Source: Nocardia sp. alder85J (GTDB taxonomy: Bacteria; Actinomycetota; Actinomycetes; Mycobacteriales; Mycobacteriaceae). Taken from it: a stretch of 64,000 nt of DNA. The stretch covers positions 124,001 to 188,000 of the forward strand of contig NZ_JAIUCZ020000005.1 in the NCBI RefSeq assembly GCF_020176955.2, given 5' to 3'. The notes beneath the pieces were generated by a model, which was given only the letters and a program-made list of their open reading frames with translations, had not been told where the DNA came from and did no database searches. Made by a program: the position numbers and the translations under genes. Positions 8,033 to 15,919 of the stretch are shown here, one piece after another; within the stretch, counting starts at the first letter, position 1, and every line of letters begins with the position of its first letter.

Positions 8033-9291
8033 GACGCGTCGCGGTGACCGGCGTGGGTGTGGTGGCGCCGGGCGGGATCGGCCGGAAGTCGTTCTGGGAG
8101 TTCGTGACCTCCGGGCGCACCGCCACCCGGCGGATCACCCTGTTCGATCCCAGCGGTTTTCGATCCCAGGTGGCGGCCGAATGCGAATTCGACCCGGCCG
8201 CAGCGGGTCTCACGCCGGCGGAGATCCGGCGCACCGATCGGCTGACGCAATTCGCCCTCGTCGCCGCGCAGGAGGCCGTCGAAGACAGCGGCCTGGAGCT
8301 GTCCGATGCGCAGCGCACGGTCACCGGGGTGTCGATGGGCAGCGCGGTCGGCGCGACGATCACCCTCGAATCGGAATTCGTGGTGGCCAGCGACGGCGGC
8401 CGGCATTGGCTCGTCGACGACGCCGCCTGCTCGCCGTACCTGTATCAGGCGCTGGTGCCGAGCACCGTCGCCGCGGAGGTGGCGGCCCGGTTCCGCGTGC
8501 ACGGTCCGGCCACGGTCGTCTCCACCGGCTGCACCTCCGGCATCGACGCGATCGGCCACGGGCACATGCTGATCCAGGACGGTGAGGCCGATATCGTGCT
8601 GGCGGGCGCGGCGGACGCACCCATCTCCCCCATCTCGATGGCGGCCTTCGACGCGATCCGCGCCACCACCGGCGACAACGAGGATCCCGCCACCGCGTCC
8701 CGGCCGTTCGACCGGACCCGCAGCGGATTCGTGCTCGGTGAGGGCGCCGCGGTGCTGGTGCTGGAGGAGATGGGGCACGCGCTGGCCCGCGGCGCCCACA
8801 TCTACGCGGAGGTCGCGGGCTACGCCAACCGCTGCAACGGATATCACATGACCGGGCTGCGGCCCGACGGCGCCGAAATGGCGCTGGCCATCGGCGATGC
8901 GCTGGATCAGGCGCGGCTGAACACCGATGCGGTCGACTACATCAGCGCGCACGGTTCGGGCACCAAGCAGAACGACCGCCACGAAACCGCCGCGTACAAG
9001 CGGGCTCTCGGCCCGTTCGCGTACCGGACGCCGATCAGTTCGCTGAAGTCCATGATCGGACATTCGCTGGGGGCCATCGGATCCCTGGAGATGGCGGCCT
9101 GTGCGCTGGCGATCGAGACCGCGGTGATTCCGCCGACGGCCAACTGGCGGCACCGCGACCCGGAGTGCGATCTGGACTATGTGCCCGGCACCGCCCGTAG
9201 CGTCCCGGTGCGGCACGCACTCTCGGTGGGCAGCGGATTCGGGGGGTTCCAGTCCGCGATGGTGTTCCGCCGGCCGCCGGAGCTGCGATGA
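8029..9291 (+). CDS. Ketosynthase alpha (KS-alpha) of type II PKS
   Basis: The 420-residue protein carries the complete condensing-enzyme active site: Cys168 in VSTGCTSGIDA, His308 in ISAHGSGTKQND, and Lys340 and His345 in SSLKSMIGHSLGAIGS. It extends the polyketide chain on the ACP together with KS-beta. The family is unmistakable, and the neighbouring genes point to the spore-pigment clade. It overlaps the cupin gene before it and the KS-beta gene after it by 4 bases each. No malonyl transferase is encoded nearby, so FabD of primary metabolism probably loads the ACP. Confidence 0.97.
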   Translation: MRRVAVTGVGVVAPGGIGRKSFWEFVTSGRTATRRITLFDPSGFRSQVAAECEFDPAAAGLTPAEIRRTDRLTQFALVAAQEAVEDSGLELSDAQRTVTGVSMGSAVGATITLESEFVVASDGGRHWLVDDAACSPYLYQALVPSTVAAEVAARFRVHGPATVVSTGCTSGIDAIGHGHMLIQDGEADIVLAGAADAPISPISMAAFDAIRATTGDNEDPATASRPFDRTRSGFVLGEGAAVLVLEEMGHALARGAHIYAEVAGYANRCNGYHMTGLRPDGAEMALAIGDALDQARLNTDAVDYISAHGSGTKQNDRHETAAYKRALGPFAYRTPISSLKSMIGHSLGAIGSLEMAACALAIETAVIPPTANWRHRDPECDLDYVPGTARSVPVRHALSVGSGFGGFQSAMVFRRPPELR

Positions 9292-10526
9292 GCCGCAACG
9301 CCGTCGTCACCGGCATCGGAGTCGTTGCGCCCAGCGGTAATTCGGCCGCTCACCACTGGGATACCGTGCTGGCGGGCGAGAATCGGCTGACGCCGATCGC
9401 GGCGTTCGACGCGTCGCGGTACGGATGCGGACTGGCCGGGCAGGTCGGCGGATTCGATCCTGAGGACCATATCGATCGGAAGCTGATCGTGCAGACCGAC
9501 CGGTGGACGTGGATGTCGCTGGCGGCGACCGCTCAGGCCTTCGCCGATGCGGATCTCGATCCGGCGCAACTGGATCCGTATCGGATGTCGGTGGCGCTGG
9601 CCAGTTCCTCCGGCGGCAACCACTTCGGTCAGCGGGAGATGCAACGGCTGTGGACCGGGCCCAACCGGACGGTCAGCGCGTACCAGTCGATCGCCTGGTT
9701 CTACGCGGCCACCGTCGGCCAGACCTCCATCGCACATCAGATGAAGGGGCCGGCGAGTGTCGTGATCGCCGAGGCCGCAGGCGGATTGGACAGCTTCGCG
9801 GTCGCGGCCCGGCTGATCCGGCGCGGTGCGGATGTCGTGCTCGCCGGTGGCACCGAGGCGCCGCTGAGCCCGTACGCGCTGGCCTGCCAGCAGAGCAGCG
9901 GCTGGCTCAGCCCCAGTCGCGACCCGCGGCGCGCCTATCGGCCTTTCGACACGGACGCAACAGGTTTCGTGCCCGCCGAAGGCGGTGCGGTGCTGGTGGT
10001 CGAGGAGGAGTCCCACGCGATCGCCCGGGGCGTCCCGTACATCTACGGCGAGATCGCGGGCCATGCCGCCACCCATGACGGACGCCGGTCCCGCCCGCAC
10101 GGCGTGGTCGCCGAGGACCTGCCCTCGGACCAGTTGGCGGCGGCGCTGCGGCTGGCCCTGGACCGGGCCGGTGCCGCGGCCACCGCGGTGGACGTGCTGT
10201 TCGCCGATGCGCTGGGCGTGCCCGCAGCGGATCGCGCCGAGGCGGCCGCCCTGCGCGAGGTCTTTCCCGCCGGTGTCCCGGTGACCGGGCAGAAGGCCCT
10301 GCTGGGCCGGGCCTACCAGGGCAGTTCGGCGCTCGAGGTCGCCACGGCGCTGCTCGCGATGCGTGAGGGCCTGCTGCCCGCGTTCGGCACCGCCACCCCG
10401 CACGCCGATCTGGACCTGATCCCCGCCGCGCGCGCCGCGGACGTCGATGTCGCGGCCGTCGTCGCCCGCGGATTCGACGGCTTCAACAGCGCGCTGATCC
10501 TGCGCAGACACGGAGGTATGTCATGA
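9288..10526 (+). CDS. Chain length factor (KS-beta) with altered active-site motif
   Basis: The 412-residue protein is the partner of KS-alpha and sets chain length. As expected for a chain length factor, the catalytic Cys is absent. The equivalent motif usually reads E-Q-A-G-G, with the Gln linked to malonyl decarboxylation, but here it is AEAAGGLDSF (about residues 161-170), so Gln is replaced by Ala163. The catalytic His and Lys motifs are also degenerate (VLFADALGVP, GQKALLGRAYQGS). Start and stop overlap the flanking genes. Identification is firm; the effect of the Gln loss is unknown. Confidence 0.95.
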   Translation: MSRNAVVTGIGVVAPSGNSAAHHWDTVLAGENRLTPIAAFDASRYGCGLAGQVGGFDPEDHIDRKLIVQTDRWTWMSLAATAQAFADADLDPAQLDPYRMSVALASSSGGNHFGQREMQRLWTGPNRTVSAYQSIAWFYAATVGQTSIAHQMKGPASVVIAEAAGGLDSFAVAARLIRRGADVVLAGGTEAPLSPYALACQQSSGWLSPSRDPRRAYRPFDTDATGFVPAEGGAVLVVEEESHAIARGVPYIYGEIAGHAATHDGRRSRPHGVVAEDLPSDQLAAALRLALDRAGAAATAVDVLFADALGVPAADRAEAAALREVFPAGVPVTGQKALLGRAYQGSSALEVATALLAMREGLLPAFGTATPHADLDLIPAARAADVDVAAVVARGFDGFNSALILRRHGGMS

Positions 10527-10891
10527 CCGACGAGCAGCACGAACTCGGACCCGGCCGGGTGGTGTTCCTGATCCGGGTGGCGCCCGACCGCGAGCGCGAC
10601 TTCCTCGCCGCCTACGAGGGAATCCGGCACCTGATCGCACAGGGCGTGCCCGGACACGTCGTCGATCAGGTGTGCCGATCGCCCGCGGATCCCGAACAGT
10701 GGCTCATCACCAGCGAGTGGCGCGATCTGCGCGACTTCTACGCCTGGGAATCCGATCCGGAACACCGGCGAACGGTGGCCCCGCTGCGCGCGTGCTTCAC
10801 CGACGGCAGGTCGATGAAGTTCGTGGTCGTCGCCGAGACCGGGAGCACCGGCGCCCGCGACACCACGTCGTCGGCCGCGCCCGGCATCTGA
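10523..10891 (+). CDS. Antibiotic biosynthesis monooxygenase (ABM) domain protein
   Basis: This 122-residue protein has the ABM-type ferredoxin-like fold pattern: VVFLIRVAPDRERDFLAAYE, then WLITSEWRDLRDFYAWESDPEHRRTVAPL. Proteins of this type are encoded with the spore-pigment PKS (WhiE-ORFI) and may oxidise the aromatic product without a cofactor or act in cyclisation. It is the last gene of the operon and begins inside the KS-beta stop (ATGA). A strong hairpin follows 37 bases after its stop. Confidence 0.85.
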   Translation: MTDEQHELGPGRVVFLIRVAPDRERDFLAAYEGIRHLIAQGVPGHVVDQVCRSPADPEQWLITSEWRDLRDFYAWESDPEHRRTVAPLRACFTDGRSMKFVVVAETGSTGARDTTSSAAPGI

Positions 10892-11249
10892 ACCCGGTGA
10901 CCGGGATCGGTTGCCTCGCAGGGATTTCGGAGACGGCGGGCAGTAGCGGGTCCGAGGGGTGCTGCCCGCCGCTCCGGAGTCCGGCTGCTCGGCCGAGCAG
11001 CGCCGGGCGGCCTTCGGGAAATGCGGATCCGCCACCGGCGCTGCGTCTTTCGGCCTCGTGAAGACTCCGGCAGGCCGGTCCCGGCATGCGGCGGCCATCC
11101 CCGGTGTCGCGCCGAGGACCACGCGCGCGATGCCGACACCGCCGCCCGGGTACCGCCGCGCCGAGCCGCGCACGCACTACGATAGCCGCAGGTTCGGGCG
11201 AGGTTCTCGATCTGCTCGGCGGCACTCGCCCCGTCGCGGAGGAGGTCCG
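10892..11249. other. Gap between polyketide operon and reductase gene
   Basis: This 358-base gap contains the operon-end hairpin and should contain the promoter of the DHFR-like gene. No further gene or clear promoter elements were recognised. Confidence 0.4.
10928..10976 (+). terminator. Long hairpin after the polyketide operon
   Basis: The arm CGGAG-A-CGGCGGGCAG (10928-10943) pairs with CTGCCCGCCG-CTCCG (10962-10976), giving 15 base pairs with one bulged A and an 18-base loop. There is no U-tract, as is common in actinobacteria. Its position just after the last operon gene supports a terminator role. Confidence 0.6.
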
Positions 11250-11810
11250 ATGCTGCCGGTGATCTACTCGATGAGCGTGTCGCTGGACGGCTTCATCGCC
11301 GGGCCGGGCGGTGATATCGGCTGGACCGCACCGGATGCGGAGGAGTTCGGCTTTCATGTCGAGCAGACCCGCGAGGTCGCCGCGCATCTGTGCGGGCGCG
11401 CTCTCTACGAGGCCATGCTGGTGTGGGAGACCGCCGAGCAGACCATGTCCGATCCGGCGGAATTGGAGTTCGCGCGGATCTGGCGGGCGATCCCGAAGGT
11501 GATCTTCTCCCGCACGCTGGATGCGGTGGTGGGCAATGCGCGCCTGGCCACCGGTGACATCGCCGCCGAGATCGGGCGGCTGCGGGATCAGCCGGGTGAC
11601 GGGGTGGTGGCCATCGGCGGGGCGGGGCTGGCGGCGGCCGCCATCGCCGCGGATCTGGTCGACGACTATCGGCTGTTCGTCAAGCCGTTCGTGCTGGGCA
11701 GTGGGACGCCGTACTTCCCGCCGCTGGCCGCGCCACTGGGGTTGCGGCTGGCCGAGTCCCGGACATTGAGCTCGCGCGTCGTCTATCTGCGCTACGAACG
11801 CGTGCGCTGA
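11250..11810 (+). CDS. Dihydrofolate reductase family protein (RibD C-terminal type)
   Basis: The ATG at 11250 follows GGAGG and gives 186 residues. The start MLPVIYSMSVSLDGFIAGPGG is the hallmark of the RibD C-terminal/YyaP-like reductase family; LCGRALYEAMLVW and VVAIGGAGLAAAAIAADLVD supply the nucleotide-binding parts. These NADPH-dependent reductases have varied or unknown substrates. It lies alone between the polyketide operon and the insertion element, so it may or may not belong to either pathway. Confidence 0.85.
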   Translation: MLPVIYSMSVSLDGFIAGPGGDIGWTAPDAEEFGFHVEQTREVAAHLCGRALYEAMLVWETAEQTMSDPAELEFARIWRAIPKVIFSRTLDAVVGNARLATGDIAAEIGRLRDQPGDGVVAIGGAGLAAAAIAADLVDDYRLFVKPFVLGSGTPYFPPLAAPLGLRLAESRTLSSRVVYLRYERVR

Positions 11811-11838
11811 GGCCGGATACCCGGGCGGCGCTCGGCCG

Positions 11839-11848
11839 CCCCTAGTGC
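11839..11848. repeat. Target site duplication, left copy
   Basis: CCCCTAGTGC is found immediately left of the IS and again at 13366-13375 immediately right of it. A 10-bp duplication fits IS4-type transposition. Removing the element plus one copy restores a continuous intergenic sequence. Confidence 0.92.
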
Positions 11849-11866
11849 CAATGCCGCTCAGTTTGG
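11849..11866 (+). repeat. Left terminal inverted repeat of the IS
   Basis: CAATGCCGCTCAGTTTGG here is the exact reverse complement of 13348-13365, with no mismatches over 18 bases. Confidence 0.95.
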
Positions 11867-11923
11867 GTGGTGGGCCAGCTGTCAAGGGGATGTTGTTGCG
11901 GGGCTGGAGGTCTGGGTAGAAAA

Positions 11924-11993
11924 GACAGCGGAACTGCTGGTAGAGAGGTGTTGTCCGCCAAAGACAAGCCTTCGACCAAGGAGTTCCGCTGTC
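11924..11993 (+). promoter_or_regulatory. Inverted repeat able to mask the transposase start
   Basis: GACAGCGGAACT (11924-11935) is perfectly complementary to AGTTCCGCTGTC (11982-11993), with 46 bases between. The second arm overlaps the end of the AAGGAG ribosome binding site and the likely CTG start codon. In RNA made by read-through from outside the element, this stem could block translation, as known for IS10 and IS50. RNA starting between the arms would escape. Confidence 0.6.
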
Positions 11994-13332
11994 GGTTCAG
12001 TCTGTCATCTCCCGGCGTGCGGCGGTAGCTGCGGGGGTGTTCGCGCCGGGGCATCTGGGTGAGTTGACCCAGATCGTGTCGTTCGACCTCGTTGATGCCG
12101 CGTTGGAGGCCACGCGGGCCACTGAGCGGCGGGTGCGTGTGCTGCCCTCGCGGGTGGTGGTGTATCTGCTGCTGGCCGGGGCGTTGTTCGAACAGATCGG
12201 TTACCGGCAGGTGTGGGCGCGGCTGGTCAGCGGCCTGGGCGATGTGCCGGTGCCAGCACCAGCGTCTTCGGCGGTGACCCAGGCGTTGCGGCGGGTCGGC
12301 CCCGCGCCGCTGCGGGCCTTGTTCGCGTTGGTGGCAGGTCCGGGCGTGGGTGCGGTGCGGTGGCGCGGGCTGCTGGTGTGCGCGATCGACGGCACCACGA
12401 TGTTCACCCCCGACAGCACTGCGAACTCGGCGATGTTCGGCCGCCAGACCGGGCGGCCCGACGCCGCGGCCGGGTATCCGATGCTGCGGCTGCTGACCGT
12501 GGTCGCCTGCGGCACCCGCACCGTCATCGACGCGGTGTCCGGCCCCTACCTGACCGGGGAAACCAGCTACGCACCACAGCTTTTCGATTGCCTGAAACCA
12601 GGCATGCTGTTGCTGGCCGACCGCAACTTCGCGGTCGCGGCCCTGATCGAGAAGATCTCCGCCACGCGGGCGGAGCTACTGATTCGCTGCAAGGACAACC
12701 GCGTCTTGCCGCCGATCAAGCATCTGCAGGACCGGTCGTGGCTGGCGCGGGTCGGCCCGGTCCTGGTGCGCGTGGTCGACGCCGAGATCGTCGTGCGCTG
12801 CCAGGGTGGCCCGCGCCGGGTCGGCCGCTACCGTCTGATCACCACCCTGACCGACGAAACCCAGTACCCTGCAACCGAATTGGTTCGGCTTTATCATCAG
12901 CGGTGGGAGATCGAAACCAGCTATCTCGAGCTGAAATCGACCATACTGGGCGGGCGGGTGTTACGTGCCCGCACTCCCGGCGGTGTCACCCAAGAGATCT
13001 ATGCCCTGCTGATCACCTACCAAGCACTACGCACCGCCATCGCCGACACCGCCCTGGCCAGCGGAGATTTCACCGCCGACCGCGCCAGTTTCACCATCGC
13101 CGTGCACACTGCCCGCGACCAGCTCATCCACGCCGCCGCAGTCCTGGCCGGCACCACCATCGACCTGATCGGCGCCATCGGCCGCGCCATCCTGGCCGAC
13201 CCGCTCCCGCCACGCCGGGAACGCACCAGCCCCCGCGTGGTCAAACGCGCCATCTCCAAACACCGCGCCAAAGGCCCGATCGACCGCACCACCTACAAAA
13301 CCCAGATCAACGTACACATCGTGCCCGGTTGA
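11989..13332 (+). CDS. IS4-family DDE transposase
   Basis: The protein has an IS4 N-terminal domain (GVFAPGHLGELTQ...LPSRVVVYLLLAGALFEQIGY), a first catalytic Asp region VCAIDGTTMFTPD, a second in LLADRNFAV, and the Y-(2)-R-(3)-E-(6)-K signature in LYHQRWEIETSYLELKS. The only in-frame start after a good AAGGAG is the CTG at 11989 (447 residues); the first standard start is GTG at 12037, which would cut into the N-terminal domain. No in-frame ATG, GTG or TTG exists between the upstream stop and 11989. The gene looks intact. Confidence 0.93.
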   Translation: MSVQSVISRRAAVAAGVFAPGHLGELTQIVSFDLVDAALEATRATERRVRVLPSRVVVYLLLAGALFEQIGYRQVWARLVSGLGDVPVPAPASSAVTQALRRVGPAPLRALFALVAGPGVGAVRWRGLLVCAIDGTTMFTPDSTANSAMFGRQTGRPDAAAGYPMLRLLTVVACGTRTVIDAVSGPYLTGETSYAPQLFDCLKPGMLLLADRNFAVAALIEKISATRAELLIRCKDNRVLPPIKHLQDRSWLARVGPVLVRVVDAEIVVRCQGGPRRVGRYRLITTLTDETQYPATELVRLYHQRWEIETSYLELKSTILGGRVLRARTPGGVTQEIYALLITYQALRTAIADTALASGDFTADRASFTIAVHTARDQLIHAAAVLAGTTIDLIGAIGRAILADPLPPRRERTSPRVVKRAISKHRAKGPIDRTTYKTQINVHIVPG

Positions 13333-13343
13333 CAACCGGGCAC
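13321..13343. terminator. Perfect palindrome over the transposase stop codon
   Basis: GTGCCCGGTTG and CAACCGGGCAC flank a single A, an 11+1+11 palindrome that includes the TGA stop. It lies just inside the right end of the IS and may terminate transcription in both directions, protecting neighbouring genes or the element. Confidence 0.55.
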
Positions 13344-13347
13344 AATG

Positions 13348-13365
13348 CCAAACTGAGCGGCATTG
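13348..13365 (-). repeat. Right terminal inverted repeat of the IS
   Basis: CCAAACTGAGCGGCATTG matches the left end exactly when reverse complemented. It lies 15 bases after the transposase stop codon. Confidence 0.95.
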
Positions 13366-13375
13366 CCCCTAGTGC
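13366..13375. repeat. Target site duplication, right copy
   Basis: CCCCTAGTGC, identical to 11839-11848. Confidence 0.92.
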
Positions 13376-13480
13376 CGCTGCCACGCGGAATTCGCGCTGC
13401 CGGCGACGCGGCGGTCGTGCATCGTTTCTGCATCGATTGGGGTAGAGTGGCGGTGTCGCCCAGGAAGGACCGCCGCCCGC

Positions 13481-14794
13481 ATGGCTCGATATCTGCTCGC
13501 TGCCAGTCCGATCCCCGGTCATGCGCTGCCGATGCTCGGCATCGGCGCGGAACTGGTCCGGCGCGGGCACGATGTGCGGCTGCTCACCGGGGCGGAATTC
13601 GGTGCGCTCGCGGTCGCGCGCGGGATGCGGGCGGTGACATTGCCCGGTGGGGTCGCGGCGAGCGGGTCGCCGGATACCCGGCCGGGGCTCGTGCAGCGGT
13701 GGCGGACCGGGCGGGCGGAGTTGCTGTCGGTGTTCGTGGCGCCGCTGGTCGCGCAGTATGCCGCGCTGCGAACCGAACTCGAGCGGGAGGCCGCGGCGGC
13801 GGTGCTGGTCGATCTGGCCTTCACCGGTGCGCTGCCGTTGCTGCTGGCGGGCCGGCCGCGGCCGGCGGTGCTGGTGTGCGGGGTCGGGCCGCTCACGGTG
13901 TCGAGCCGGGACACCGCGCCGTTCGGGGCCGGGTGGCGGCCGCGGGCGGGGGCGCGGTATTCGCGCATGACCTGGTTCACCCATCGGGTGTTGTTGCGCG
14001 AGGTGCGGATCCGGCTGGACGCGGCCTTGCGGGCCGCCGGCGTCGCGGCCGCACCGGTTTTCCTCACCGACTGGCCGCTGCTGGCCGACCGGCTGCTGCA
14101 ACTGACCGTGCCCGCCTTCGAATATCGGCGCCGCGATCTGCCGGACTCGGTGGTGTTCACCGGGCCGCTGCCCGTCGACGACGGGATGGCCGACTGGGAG
14201 CCGGTCCCGGTGCGGGAGCGCCGGATTCGGGTGCATGTCACGCAGGGCACCTGGAACAACGGCGATCCCGGCCAGCTGATCGTGCCCACGCTGGCGGGGC
14301 TGGCCGACCGCGGTGACCTCGAGGTGATCGCGACCACCGGGCGGGCGCAGCGGTTGCCGATCGGCACCCCCGGCAATGCCCGGGTCGTCGATTTCTGTTC
14401 GTATGCCGGACTGCTGCCCACGGTGGACGTGATGGTCACCAACGGGGGCTACGGCGGGGTGCACGCGGCCCTGGCGCACGGGGTGCCGCTGGTGGTGGCC
14501 GGCGGCTGCGCCGACAAGCCGGAGGTGGCCGCGCGAGTGGCGCATTTCGGGGTGGGGGTCGACCTGCGCACGGCCCGGCCGACCGGGCGACAGGTGGCCG
14601 CCGCGGTCGACAGGGTGCTCACCACGCCGTCCTATCGGCAGGCCGCCGCGCGTGTTGCGGGGGCTATCGCCGCCACCCGTCCGTACGATGCGATCGAACA
14701 GACGCTGGCCGAGTATGCAGGTCTCGGTCCACGGCCGGTGACCGCGGTATCGCACGATGATTCGCCGTTTCGCTCGACCGAGGAGTTCCTGTGA
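13481..14794 (+). CDS. GT1-family glycosyltransferase (carotenoid operon)
   Basis: The 437-residue protein begins MARYLLAASPIPGHALPML, the acceptor-side start of UGT/MGT-type GT-B glycosyltransferases. It has the donor-binding region DVMVTNGGYGGVHAALAHG followed by VPLVVAGGCADKPEVAARV. It is first in the carotenoid operon and its stop overlaps the crtE start (GTGA). CrtX-type enzymes of this family glycosylate hydroxylated carotenoids, so a carotenoid acceptor is the best guess. The purine-rich AGGAAGGA is about 12 bases from the ATG, rather far. Confidence 0.85.
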   Translation: MARYLLAASPIPGHALPMLGIGAELVRRGHDVRLLTGAEFGALAVARGMRAVTLPGGVAASGSPDTRPGLVQRWRTGRAELLSVFVAPLVAQYAALRTELEREAAAAVLVDLAFTGALPLLLAGRPRPAVLVCGVGPLTVSSRDTAPFGAGWRPRAGARYSRMTWFTHRVLLREVRIRLDAALRAAGVAAAPVFLTDWPLLADRLLQLTVPAFEYRRRDLPDSVVFTGPLPVDDGMADWEPVPVRERRIRVHVTQGTWNNGDPGQLIVPTLAGLADRGDLEVIATTGRAQRLPIGTPGNARVVDFCSYAGLLPTVDVMVTNGGYGGVHAALAHGVPLVVAGGCADKPEVAARVAHFGVGVDLRTARPTGRQVAAAVDRVLTTPSYRQAAARVAGAIAATRPYDAIEQTLAEYAGLGPRPVTAVSHDDSPFRSTEEFL

Positions 14795-15906
14795 GCGTCG
14801 TCGCGTCCGGATCCGACCGATCGCCCGGTCCCGTCGCGGGCCTGCCGCCGGCCGCCGCCGCATCGTTCGGCGCCTGGCGCGCCTCGGTGCGGGCGGATGT
14901 GCTCGGCGAGCTCGAAGCGTTCCTGGATCGCAACCGGATCGGGCCGGTGCACGGCATCGCCGTCGACGACATCGCCCGGCAGTACCTCTGCGGCGGCAAG
15001 TGCCTGCGCTCCGGCTTCATGTATCTGGGCTGGTTGTGCGGCGCCGAACCCGATCCGGCCGCACTGCGCGCCGCGGGCAGCCTCGAACTGCTGCACGCGT
15101 TCGCCCTGATCCAGGACGACGTGATGGACGAGGCGCAGACCCGTCGCAACCAGCCGACCGCTCACCTCCGGTTCGGCCGGCGGCATCGGGAGGCCCGGCT
15201 ACCCGGCTCCGCGGACCGGTTCGGCGAATCCGCGGCGACGTTGCTGGCCGATATCTGCCTGATCTGGGCGGACACGATGTTGCGCGACAGCGGGATCGGC
15301 CGCGAGGCCCTGCATCGGGTGCGGCCGCGCTACGACGCGATGCGCGTCGAGCTGGCGCTCGGGCAGTTCGCGGATCTGCTCAACGACGCCCGCACCGAAC
15401 CCGATCTGGAGACGGTGCTGACCGTCGCGGCGGCGAAATCGGGCAACTACACGGTGCGGCGGCCGCTGGAACTGGGTGCGGCCATGGCCGGTTGCGACGA
15501 CGGCACGCTGGCGGCGCTGGGTCTGTACGGCCGCGTCGTCGGGGAGGCGTTCCAGCTGCGGGACGACCTGCTGGGCATCTTCGGCGCCGCCGCCGTCACC
15601 GGCAAACCCAGCGACAACGACCTGGCCCAGCACAAGGCGACGACCGTGGTGGTCGCCGCCGGGCAACTGGCCGACCCCGCCACCCGCCGCGAGTTGCAGG
15701 CGCTGCTGTCGGCGCCGCACATCGATGCGGTTGCGGTGGAACATCTCCGCGAGCTGATCGTGGCGACGGGGGCCCGTGAGCACATCGAGCGGATGATCGC
15801 CGACCGGGTCGTGGAGGCCCGGCGGATCACCGCGGCGGCGCTGCCCGAGCGTCAGCGGCGGCTGCTGGACGGGATGGCCGACATCTGCACCCACCGGGAC
15901 ACGTGA
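14791..15906 (+). CDS. crtE: Geranylgeranyl diphosphate synthase
   Basis: The 371-residue protein has the first Asp-rich motif DDVMD at 109-113 and a second region QLRDDLLGIFG, as usual for actinobacterial CrtE. GGKCLRSGF supplies the diphosphate-binding Lys and Arg. It condenses isopentenyl diphosphate with allylic diphosphates to make the C20 precursor for phytoene. It starts at GTG overlapping the glycosyltransferase stop, and crtI follows after 13 bases. The context with crtI and crtB makes the GGPP assignment firm. Confidence 0.93.
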   Translation: MSVVASGSDRSPGPVAGLPPAAAASFGAWRASVRADVLGELEAFLDRNRIGPVHGIAVDDIARQYLCGGKCLRSGFMYLGWLCGAEPDPAALRAAGSLELLHAFALIQDDVMDEAQTRRNQPTAHLRFGRRHREARLPGSADRFGESAATLLADICLIWADTMLRDSGIGREALHRVRPRYDAMRVELALGQFADLLNDARTEPDLETVLTVAAAKSGNYTVRRPLELGAAMAGCDDGTLAALGLYGRVVGEAFQLRDDLLGIFGAAAVTGKPSDNDLAQHKATTVVVAAGQLADPATRRELQALLSAPHIDAVAVEHLRELIVATGAREHIERMIADRVVEARRITAAALPERQRRLLDGMADICTHRDT

Positions 15907-15919
15907 ACGAAGGAGCGCG

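Larger units (their letters stand above)
11849..13365 (+). mobile_element. Complete IS4-family insertion sequence
   Basis: The 1517-base element is bounded by perfect 18-bp inverted repeats and flanked by a 10-bp direct duplication of target DNA. It carries one intact DDE transposase gene. The intact ends and identical flanking repeats indicate a recent insertion. It landed between the DHFR-like gene and the carotenoid operon, ending about 115 bases before the glycosyltransferase start, without interrupting a visible reading frame. Confidence 0.95.
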
